Shown in pieces: positions 11,523 to 20,881 of a stretch of 52,322 bases of DNA. The notes beneath the pieces are model-generated. The model was not told the origin of the DNA. It saw only the letters and a program-made list of their open reading frames with translations, and ran no database searches. Every line of letters starts with the position of its first letter. The first letter of the stretch is position 1. The stretch is from Gnetum montanum (taxonomy: Eukaryota; Streptophyta; Gnetopsida; Gnetales; Gnetaceae). The DNA lies in contig MNCI01025442.1 of NCBI GenBank assembly GCA_015680685.1, forward strand, positions 175,302 to 227,623, read 5' to 3'. The position numbers and the translations under genes are program-made.

Positions 11523-11823
11523 GTAAGATCTTCATCATGGTGACCACAAACCTTAAGTTTTTGATGAAAATGTTTTTGAAAAAATTTCTAACTCCCACAA
11601 AGGTTTAACAAAGAAGTCAACATTAAAACATCAATTTATGAGAGTTAAACCCTTTCAACAAGCTCCAGTAACATTCTAAGTTAAAAATTATTAAAATAAT
11701 AATAAAATAATTGATCTACCATGGTTAAAACTTAGCCTAAGTATAATTGCCCAATGAGACAAGGTATCAAAATGTTATAAGTTACCCATTGAATGCTAAT
11801 CCTTGGCTATGTTTTGACCATAG
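11523..11823 (+). other. Possible 5'-UTR intron of the C extra ORF
   Basis: A consensus donor AG|GTAAGA lies at 11521-11528, and an acceptor TTTTGACCATAG ends at 11823, immediately before ATGGAACC. The 301-base interval is AT-rich with no coding sign. Splicing is inferred from the sites only. D lacks the whole interval together with the first part of the ORF. Confidence 0.35.
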
Positions 11824-14463
11824 ATGGAACCTAAGGGAAAGCACACACAAGAAGGAGGACCATCCCAACCAAGGGACAAATGGCCAAGAATGGAAAGGGG
11901 CCAAGAACAATCCCATGAGTAAGTAGAGATCCATAGCAAAGGACCTCTTTGGAAGGTGCCTGAAGTGGAATCTATCCAACAAATTCATGAAGAAGTAGTT
12001 GCAACAAAATAGTCTCACCGAGATGAGGCGCCTAAACCCAGACCAAACCTTGAGGGTACCTCGACAGAATCCTACCTTAGGCAAATTCTGAATAAGGAGG
12101 TCAAGAAATCTGTGCTCCAAGAGTTGAACTTCAAGCCTTTCTTGGAGTTTGCACCTCCAGAAGTTAAGACTTAATTTTAGAACTTATCCATGTGGCCCAC
12201 AATGACTTCCAGCAGGGAGTGGTACATGGGAAAGACATACTTGTTCTGGAATAATCAGTAGGCCAATTCAACAATCAAGATCAAGGACATCTCTTAGTGT
12301 CCTACTTAGTGAAATCCATCGTAGAGGTCCTTGGCTTACTAGAAACTGGGGCAAATTTAGTTGAAATCCTAATGCAAGAAAATCCTAGCATCAAGAATGA
12401 ATGAACGTAGTGGTGTTATGGAGTCGATTGTAAGGAGTTTATTGCATTAACCATAACAAAATGTGCATATTTCAAAAGTGTGGCATTTCACCTCAATCCA
12501 ACAATGAGGCCAAGCAAGATCACAACCTTCTCTGCTTGTGCCTGTGCTACTTTAAGTGGTAGATTCCTAGTTAACCTTCCACAACTAATCTAACTTGAGA
12601 TAGTGAAGTGATTTAAAGAAAATGAACATGGAAGGAAGGCACTTCCTTTTCCATCTCTCATCCAAAAATTATGCATCATCCAATAATGATCCATCTGTGC
12701 ATCACCTAGCAATGAGTCACCTCAACGAAGTGGCTTAAACTATCAACCAGATGGAAGGAGGTGGGCCAATGTCTCAGCCCAAAGAATGTAGTTACTTGCA
12801 AGATCAAATTTTAGTGCTTGAGTAGTAATAGTATCTCTCTCTCAATAGTAGCAATTCCTAGAAATCTCTAGGAATGAAATTACTTTCTTAGTGCATTTAG
12901 AGGAGAGCGAGGAGGTAACTAGCTTGATGATTAGCACCATGGGTAGAAAAAAATGGCAGAGGTTTTTGCTTATAGGATTGATAAGGCATTAAATGCACCT
13001 ATGAAATCTATACTAGATGTTTGTACTTAGAGATATGCAAATGTCCATAGGAACAGTTAGTAGTAGATTAAGTGTAGCAAGCATGAGGAGTTGCTCAAGT
13101 GACTAGTGGGAACTGAGTAATCAATTTTAGATGTTTTTGACCTTATGGATAATATCAATGCTACCCAGTTGTAACTGTTTGAGGCAAAGGATATGTATCA
13201 TATTGGAAAAGTAGCTTGAAGCAACCAAAACTGAAAATCAATGCTTAGCTACAGAGTTTGCCAAATTTAGGACATGCCTTCTTGATCCCATTGTACTCAG
13301 CCAAGCAACCATAAAGAATGAAGCTTTTCAATAGCTTTAGCAAAAACTTTGAGAGGCCAAGTTCACAAAGGAGTCAATGGTCTTTGATTAGTCTTTAGCA
13401 AATGTAGTGACCTACAACATGCTAAAGGACTTCAATCAGACTTGCTAGGAGAATAAGCACTTGACCACAAAAAACCACCACCTACATAATGTTGATATGC
13501 AAAAACAATAACTGCAAGATTTTATCCATCAATAGTAGGAGAAGCTAGCTAGAATGAATAATGAACTAAGAAGATTGGTAGTCAAAAATAGAAATTTCTC
13601 CATTGAGAAAGTTTGAGTTCTTCACCAAAAATCTACGATAGAGATAGCTACCTAGAAGAACGAGGCTTTGAAATTTAAGAGAGTTAAAAATCACTATAGA
13701 GATCAAGTTGGTCTACATAAAGAAATTAATGAAAAACACATCTAGATGGTGAAGGAAAAAGTTAATGGGGTCCTCCAATAGCTCAAGGAAGGAGAAGATT
13801 TCTTGATTGATGGGCTCAATGACTACAACAAAGTGGAGTTCTACATGAAAGAGCTACACATCAAGGAGATAATGGAGTACATGAAGCTTGCCAATCTCCG
13901 TTATGCAAACTTGGCAATGCTAACTACAAGACAGCCATAGTCAAAGTTGAAGAAATAAGTGGCCAGCTCGTACTTGTTCTATGAGGTAGAGTTCGAGATC
14001 CATAAGGAGACCAAACAAAAGCTTGAGATTGCTAAAGCCAAACTCGAGGTTCTCAAGGCATGATTCACTATCAACAATCAACTATTGAGAACCTAGCTAA
14101 GAGGATGAATGACTATCAGGAGCTGCAAAATGCAATCAAGGCATTCAATGTTGAATGCAAACTTTTCGCTACTTGGTTTGTCAATGTTAAGGAGTTGTTC
14201 TAAGTAATGCCCTATCCTTGGGGTGTTCCCACTTTGGCCCACATTCAAGATGCTACATGGATTGTGAATGATCCCAAGAAAAAGGATGAGAAGATGAAGG
14301 CACTGTTGGATGCCTTTCATCTACCACCAAAAGTTGCAACTACCATAGGATAACCACAACCACCACGTGCACCTGAAGTAGGAGAAGGTCATTCGAAGCC
14401 TCAGGAACCTCCAGCACTTGGAACTATTTGATATTCTCCAATGTCTTCATTTCATCTAAGGAA
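11824..14463 (+). pseudogene. Extra ORF (between INT and 3' LTR) of element C
   Basis: The ATG at 11824 opens a frame that can be followed through stops (TAG, TAA) to about 12.4 kb and in other frames beyond. N-terminal part: hydrophilic, with 'REWYMGKTY' near 12220. Middle: 'ALPFPSLIQKLC' (12639 onward), resembling the putative plant transposon protein family (PF20167 from memory; no search run). C-terminal third (13.1-14.3 kb): Glu/Lys/Gln-rich coiled coil with segments such as 'HKETKQKLEIAKAKLEV'. No signal peptide, membrane anchor or catalytic motif is seen, so it does not look like an envelope protein. Position and orientation match the extra ORF of Athila/Tat elements. Function is unknown. 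Confidence 0.6.
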
Positions 14464-14660
14464 TTATGCTTGTTAGTTTTTTCTTAGTGTTCAATTTTGT
14501 TATCCTGAACACCAAAATTTTGTAATCATTATAATACCATACACTTGGGCACTTAGTTTTGTCATGTTGATTATGTGTTTGATCTGTGTGTTAATAAACC
14601 CATACCTTTCCAAATTTTGTAAAGAACTTAAGGATAAGTTTTCATTTGGTCATGGGGATG
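14464..14660 (+). other. 3' internal end of C with short purine tract
   Basis: This aligns with the last ~150 bases before the 3' LTRs of A and B ('CCCATACCTTTCC', 'TTTGTAA.GAACT', 'TTTTCATTTGGTCATGGGGATG'). The GGGGATG before the LTR is the only candidate polypurine tract. Confidence 0.55.
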
Positions 14661-15416
14661 TGATGAAGCATCATGGTTGGTTGTGTCAACGGGATCCCCT
14701 CAACGTGGGGTTTAACCCATTGATGTGTTCCTATCGATGGGGCCCCTTGTTTTCACCTATAAATGTGCACCTTTAACCACATTTGTAGCATCAAGTCTCA
14801 TAGTTGTAGTGAAGCTCTTGTAGTTTTTTCATTCAGAAGTTAGAATATTTTCTAAGTGCTCGTAGTAGGAGTCAAAAAGTGTATGGATCTTTATTCAAGC
14901 ACTATTGTATTTAAGCACTGAAATGTGGGCCATAATAAAGACAAGCTTTCTGATAAACCTTGCAAGATTTTGAAATAGATTAATTGTTTCTTTTATACAT
15001 TTAATATTTTTAAGAAAGTCCTTTTAATGCTTTAAGTAATTAATTAATTAAGCTAGATTAAAAAATAATTAAGTAAAACACATAAGTACAACCACTTCAA
15101 GCATACGCTTGGCACTTGGTAATCCCAATAATGCTTAACATTTGGTAACTCGATAACATTAAACATTTTCAGGATGTGTATGGCAAGTGGGAACAAATGC
15201 TTATGATAGGATTAGTTAAGTGTTATCTAGTTATTAGATCAATTAAGTAGTTAGACAATTAATTACTCTATTCTTTATTCATAGCAACTTAAATCATAAA
15301 AAGATAAAAATGATAAAAATCATATGCCTTAGTTATACTTAACCATACCGTTGTACTCACATGTGAATGCTTTGTGATCCATATGGTTGGACATAGGGTA
15401 TACTCGTTGCTCATCA
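14661..15416 (+). repeat. 3' LTR of element C
   Basis: It runs TGATGAAG...GCTCATCA. TATAAATG is at 14758-14765, and the 'CTTTATTCAAGCA' and 'GATAAACCTTGCA' blocks are shared with LTR D. It lacks GATATC palindromes. The next five bases are ATTAT, the expected target duplication, but the partner lies outside the window. Confidence 0.8.
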
Positions 15417-15520
15417 ATTATATTAAGAAATTTTTTTATGATAGAAAACTATCATTAATTCATCTACATATCTTTAAAAATTCACCTTATATTATTAGAA
15501 TAAAGATAATGAGATAATAG

Positions 15521-15600
15521 AGCACTAGTTGTTGGTTGGTTAGATCACATAGCTTTACACCTTAAGGTGTTGAGTTCAAAGCCTAATACCACTAGGCATA
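15521..15600 (+). repeat. tRNA-like sequence, probable SINE head
   Basis: TAGTTGTTGGTTGGTTAGA (15526-15544) resembles a tRNA D-arm with an A box, and AGTTCAAAGCC (15573-15583) a B box, about 40 bases apart with an anticodon-arm-like segment between them. Acceptor-stem pairing is poor, so this is not a working tRNA. It fits the 5' head of a tRNA-derived SINE. The tail is unclear because a repeat array follows. Confidence 0.4.
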
Positions 15601-16130
15601 CCTAAACTTCCCTCTAGCTTTTATATATAGATATATATATGAATTGGTGAGGATCTTCTAACTTTTGATTATTCTTTGAAGCCCAACTAGTAGATAAGGT
15701 ATCATGTTTGATAAAAACCAATGTACTCATACATTCTTTCCTCCTTAGTTCCTTTCCTATTTTCTTTACACCAATCCCAGTACCACTAGGAAAACTTTAA
15801 CTTCCCTCTAAACTAGCTTATATATATGAATTGACTAAGAAGATCTTCTAAATTTTGATTGTTCTTTGACATCCAAGTCTGATGCAAACCAATGTGCTCA
15901 TGCATCCTCTTGTTCTCTATTCCTTTTCTATTTTCCTTACACCAATCCTAGTTCCATTAGGCAAACCTTCTCTTCCCTCTAAACTAGCTTTATATATATA
16001 TATATATAGGTTGAGAGGATCTTCTACCTTTTGATTATCCTTTGAAGCCCAAGTTTGATGAAAACCAATGTACTCATTTATCCTCTCTTCCTCTATCCCA
16101 TTTCAAATTTTCTTACATCCTCTTGGTCCA
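15590..16130 (+). repeat. Three direct copies of a ~180 bp unit
   Basis: Units at about 15590-15783, 15784-15956 and 15957-16130. Each has an 'AACTTCCCTCTA' start, an AGCTT-(TA)n tract, 'GATCTTCTA..TTTTGATT', 'TTTGA.GCCCAA', 'AACCAATGT.CTCAT', and a C/T-rich end with 'TACACCAATCC' (diverged in the third unit). There is no coding potential. Confidence 0.65.
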
Positions 16131-16393
16131 ATTTTTTCTTTTGATGTTTGTCCAAGATATTTTTGAGCTATTATTTATGCTAGAGATTAATGTTTTAAAA
16201 ACATCAAGAAGAAACATCAAAAGAGCAAATTGGACTAAGAGGGTATAAAAAATAGGAAAAGGATCAAGGAAGAGAAAATACATGAGTATGTTGATTTTTA
16301 TCAAACTTTTACCTTATTTAGTAATCAGGCTTCAAAGAATAATCCAAATTTAAAAGATCCTATTTGTTATATATATATATATATATAAGCTAG
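15957..16393. repeat. Fold-back repeat 1 (large imperfect palindrome)
   Basis: The third unit of the direct array is followed, after a ~60 base loop centred near 16180, by an inverted fourth copy (about 16215-16393). Both outer ends read CTAGCTT-(TA)n. The loop carries 'ATTTTTGAGC.ATTATTTATGC', also present in fold-back repeat 2. This looks like a fold-back or MITE-like element. It abuts the 3' end of Helitron H1. Confidence 0.6.
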
Positions 16394-18520
16394 TGAAGTT
16401 TTTCATTGCAAACGATAAGAATTTTTTAAAGGTGATCATTAGCATGATTGAGCACATCATCTTAAACTTAACATTTTAAAATAATATTTCAAATCATTTA
16501 ATAATATCAAAAATGTTGAACAAACTAATATAATTTTTTCAATGAAAAGGACAATAATTTATTATAACTAAACCAATATCAAAATGCATCAAATTTTTAA
16601 GATAGGAAAATAGTTATCATTATAATATAAAGAAAACTAAAGGGAGAGCTCAGAGAAAATAAAATCATCTTTATTGCAAATATATTAATGCATAATAACA
16701 TTTCATAATTATTGCAACAAACTATCTAGAGTTGTAGAACATGAATTAGGATTAAAATAAGTATTAATTTAAGATGCCTAATCTTCTTAATCAACAAAAA
16801 GCTTTTTTCCTACAAGTCTAATATGAAGATGTCTAGAATGAAAAATCTTTTGAAATCTCTTCAAAGAAAATGAAAGATGAATCTTCAAAGAGTTAACATT
16901 GTTGACCCTTAATAATCCAACAAATGTAAGACCTTTAACTTCTTTTTCCATTATGCTTTCATAAGTATGCACTTAGTTTACAGATGGGATCTTGTTGAAC
17001 AACATTAAGTAGATCAACATAATCAGTTTCTAAATCCATATTTTCTAGTTATTGAGTAATCATTTCACATGGATGACGTGACATATTTATTCATAAAGCT
17101 CATGTGCAAAGGTGAAACAAAAATATAAATTAATGAAAAAAAATAGTTTTCGTATCATCCTAGCAATCTTAGCAAACAATTTCTACAAGTATATAACAGA
17201 TAATATGAAAGCTTACATTGTTTCAATTATGTGCCTCCATAGTTTTAATTTCCTAAGTGGAGCTCTTTCCATTAGATTATGCAAATTAGACCAATAGAGA
17301 TCTACTACAGGTAAAATAAAAATTATTAGTAGGCATTCCTAGTTAATTCAAGATGTTAGATAGCTCTACCTATCACAAATGGAGGTACCATATTTTATTA
17401 AATTATTAATAATGACATGTGATGGATGGAGCATTATGCAATTACTCACATAGTTTTTTAACAATTATGGATGTATCAATAATATTCTTTTTTAAAAAAT
17501 ACAAAAGTAGATTCCATCATGTATCACCTTCTAATAACATTATAAACATAATATCTAAACAAATAAATAAAACATCATTTAATTAAGGTACAAGAAATAA
17601 AAACAATAAAAATTAAAAAACTCATAAATTTTTCTTACCTTTAACGCTTGTGTCATCTAAATTTACCATCATTGTAGCAAAGAAAATGCTTTACATATTC
17701 ATGTAGTTTGACTTCTTTCTTTAGCTCTTTGATAAAGGAAATCACATTTCTCCTTAAGAAAAAGATTTGAAAATGTCATTAGAAAGAACCATATAATGTT
17801 AAACTCATTAATAAGAGAATTAGATATGGAAGTTCATTGGGCAACATTTGAATTGTACGATGATGAATTATGCAACTATACTCTTATCTATTTGATTTTC
17901 CTTTTTACAATACCAAGACATTGTGCAATTGATGATGTATGTCTAATAATGCTTTCTTCATCAATCTAAAGTGATGGACCACAAAACTGTAAATTCATTT
18001 CTCCATCTTAACATAGTGATATAAAGAATCCATACTCATCTCATTAGTACTAGCAACATCATCAAATGCATGCATATTTTTCTCATCATCTTGAACAGTA
18101 AAGCATTATAAAATCTTTTTTGATTAACTATGAAGTTATAATCCATGCATATGTAATCTACTCTTCTCATATTTAAGAAATAGATATCTTTAATTCTAAG
18201 AGTAAGTCTCTTAGTAATCTTTATGGCATTCTAAGGGAAGCTAATCATATGGCCTTATTCTAAGGGAAGCTAATCATATATATAACTTATAAGATGGGAT
18301 TGAATCTTGCAATCAATGTTTCTTCAACCTCAGTTAAATTGGTGAGAATAAGTGAGTAGGATCAAGGATCCATGCTTTTTTTTTTCTTTTTGAAAAAATC
18401 ACTTGATCCAGAACTATCAATAATATCTTGCATCTTTTCTTTTTAAAACCTATTGCATATGGAACCTCTACTTTTATTGAATCCAATGATGTGTCAAAAT
18501 ACATTAAATTTTCTTTTGGC
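16390..18520 (-). mobile_element. Helitron H1, internally deleted
   Basis: On the minus strand this is collinear with H2 but shorter. Rep N-terminal blocks (18.48-17.2 kb) are joined directly to the helicase C-terminal block (16.97-16.79 kb). The 3' end is placed at CTAG (16393-16390), at the same point as in H2. The 5' end is not clear; homology with H2 fades near 18520 in T-rich repeats. This is a non-autonomous derivative. Confidence 0.65.
16787..18500 (-). pseudogene. Rep-helicase remnant of Helitron H1
   Basis: Recognisable pieces match H2: 'LTEVEETLIARFNPIL' (near 18330), a 'VVDLYW.NLHNLME' block (near 17270), and the helicase end 'GLTFVGLLRVNNVNSLKIH' (16972-16787). The HUH motif, the Tyr pair and the ATPase core are absent. 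At about 16945 the Rep segment 'YESIMEKEV' runs straight into helicase 'KGLTFVG'. In H2 these lie 2.4 kb apart, at GKEV and LREV, so the deletion probably arose through short homology. Confidence 0.65.
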
Positions 18521-18529
18521 CCAAGATCA

Positions 18530-19530
18530 ATTTTTTCCTCTCATAGTTTGAATATTTTTTCCTACCTTTTGTTTTAATTTTGCAAGTTTGAATTATTTTC
18601 CTTTGGATGTTTAAAATTTTTTCATGTCCAAGTTTCAAAATTGAATTTCTCACCTAAGTTGATTTATTTTTGTTGAAGTTTGAATTTTTTGTGTATTTTT
18701 TTCAATTCCTCCAATTCAATTTTAAGCCCAAGTTTGTATTTTCCTATCCAAGTTGAACTTTTATTCCCACCTAAGTTTGCATTTTCTTCCACCTTTTCTT
18801 GATTATGCCAATTTGAATTGTTTTCTTATTGAGTTTTTTTTTTACTAAAGTTTTAAATTTGAATTTTCCTACCAAAGTTAAAAAATTTTCCCACCTTTTT
18901 TTTTATTATGCCAATTTGATTTTTTTTCCTACCCAAGTTTGAATTTTTTTCAACCAAGTTGAATTTTTTTCCCACCCAAGTTTGATTTTCTTCCATCAAA
19001 GTTTAAAATTTTTGAACTGTTTCTTTTCCTTTTCTTTTGATTCCATTTGTTTGATTTTTTCTCAACCAAAGCTTGAGTTTTCCTAGTAGAATCTCCACAA
19101 ATTACTATTTACATCTTCCCACCTCTTCTCTTCCAACAAATTTGAATTTTCCCACCCAATTTTCAAATTAGAATATTTCTTTCCAAATGTCCACAAATTA
19201 GTGTGTACATCCTCCCACTTCTATTATTGTATATTAGCCTCTCAACCAAACCAAGTTTGAAATTTTTTTAACACTAAGTTTGAATTTTCCCACCTTTTTT
19301 TCTATTCCTCCCATTTCAATTTCTTTGCCAAAACATGAATTTTTTAAACCAAGTTTAAATTTTTTTGCCCAAATGTCCACAATTATTGTTTACATCCTTG
19401 CACCTCCTTCCTTCTAGATGGGTTTCAATTTTCCCTTCCAATTTTGAAATTTGAATTCTTTTAACCCAAACGCCCACAAATTAGTGTTTACATCCTCCTA
19501 GCTCTATCCTCCCAAACACATTGGTCCCTT
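18530..19530. repeat. T-rich degenerate array of 'AAGTTTGAATTTTCCCACC'
   Basis: Roughly 1 kb in which AAGTTTGAATTTT-TCCCACC-type words recur every 25-45 bases with drift, plus larger repeats ('CCACAAATTAGTGT.TACATCCTCC'). No gene is visible. Strongly skewed toward T and C on the plus strand. Confidence 0.55.
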
Positions 19531-20164
19531 GGCCTAAAAAAAATTACTAAGATAATGATTTATTAAAAATTACTAATTATTTTTAATAGACTTTAGATGT
19601 TATTAATGTAGGCACTCTATTGTACCAATAACAAATTATTCTAATTTCACTTATTATGAACAATTATGAGGAGTGAAGCACGACACTCAAACATTATTTT
19701 CAACATTAAAAAAGATAATTTGAATATTAAAAATAAAATTATTTTCACTACTATTTAATCTCTAATTGATATCCTTGTAAGCTTAATACTTTAAGGTATA
19801 ACTTTTTCAGGTTTTTTAAAGCATTATGCATTTTAAAATTCTTTTTTTTTTATAAAAAGAATGATCACTCAGAGGCATGATGCTCATCTTGCTTAGGTAG
19901 GTCCTAGGAAGGTTAGTGGATGAAAGAAAACCTAAGCTCTTTTCAAGTGGATGCAAGTCTTAATAGAAATAAGCATCTTACCATCACTCCAAATAATGAT
20001 CCCTTTTCTTAGATAGAATCTAGAAAATTGATGAAATTAAGACTTAAATAGAATTTTATTATATTGACTATCCATATAAAACTTTATTTAAAATATGTCT
20101 AATTTAAAGTAGAAACATTCCATTTTAATCTTTGTTATTCATGCTATGACATTTAAGAAAACCA
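19531..20164. other. Anonymous AT-rich DNA
   Basis: No open frame, RNA gene or repeat that I recognise. It contains short direct runs of ATTACTAA and TTTTTAA type only. Confidence 0.5.
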
Positions 20165-20575
20165 TAAATCTTCATTGTCAAGATGATTTTAACTAAGCCT
20201 GACTACTGGATGAGGTAATAAGATATCTAAACATAGAATCACTCATCTATCCTCTATTTCTCTACCCCTTTCCCAATTTATTTTTACCCTCTCAGTCAAG
20301 TTTGTTCTGTCTTTGTTTGTTCATTGTGTTTTTGAGAAATACATCTCTTGCATAAATAATGCTCAAAAATGGCATAAACAAACAAAGATAAAACAAACTT
20401 AATCAAGAGGGTAAAACTAAATTGGAAAAGGGGTAGAGAAACAAAGAAAGGATAAGTGATTCTATTTTTAAATATCTTGTTACCTTGTCCAATAGTTGAG
20501 CTTGGTTAAAATCATCTTCTTTAAAATCATCTAGGCCAATTAATAGATATATATATATATCTAAGCTAGTGGAGC
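20165..20575. repeat. Fold-back repeat 2
   Basis: The left arm (about 20180-20325) and right arm (about 20375-20530) are imperfect reverse complements, e.g. 'CTACCCCTTTCCCAATTTA' against 'TAAATTGGAAAAGGGGTAG'. The axis is near 20350. The loop is homologous, in reverse, to the loop of fold-back repeat 1. The right end reads (TA)n-CTAAGCTAG next to Helitron H2. Confidence 0.65.
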
Positions 20576-20881
20576 GATTTCGTGGGCTATGAGTAGAATT
20601 TAATTAATTTTTTAAGTTTTAAAGTTATCAATTATAATTATAAACAATAGTTATAAATGTTCAAGTTGTTAAAATATTAATAGAACTATTTAAATAACAT
20701 CACTATTTGCATTCCAAATAATATATACTGGTAAACATAAATTGGTAAAAATAAAAGTTTTTATATTTCATATATGTTGATAAAGGAATACATTACATAA
20801 TTATTGAAATGAACATTACAGAGTTGTAGAATAAGATTGAGAAAAAGGAAAAATACAATGATAAGTGTGAACTCAATATGC

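Larger units (their letters stand above)
10423..15416 (+). mobile_element. Athila-like retrotransposon C (3' part only)
   Basis: Plus-strand element with spacer, internal promoter, extra ORF and 3' LTR. Gag and pol are absent from the window because element D occupies the position just upstream. It is the mirror relative of the D 3' half, so spacer plus extra ORF form a long inverted repeat around D. The LTR ends CTCATCA at 15416. Confidence 0.75.

Noticed and set aside
11782-12120. 112-codon minus-strand open frame
   Set aside because: Antisense shadow of the C extra ORF, whose plus-strand frame is supported by homology with D.
15521-15600. A functional tRNA gene
   Set aside because: No seven-base acceptor stem and a mutated B box; kept only as a SINE-like head.
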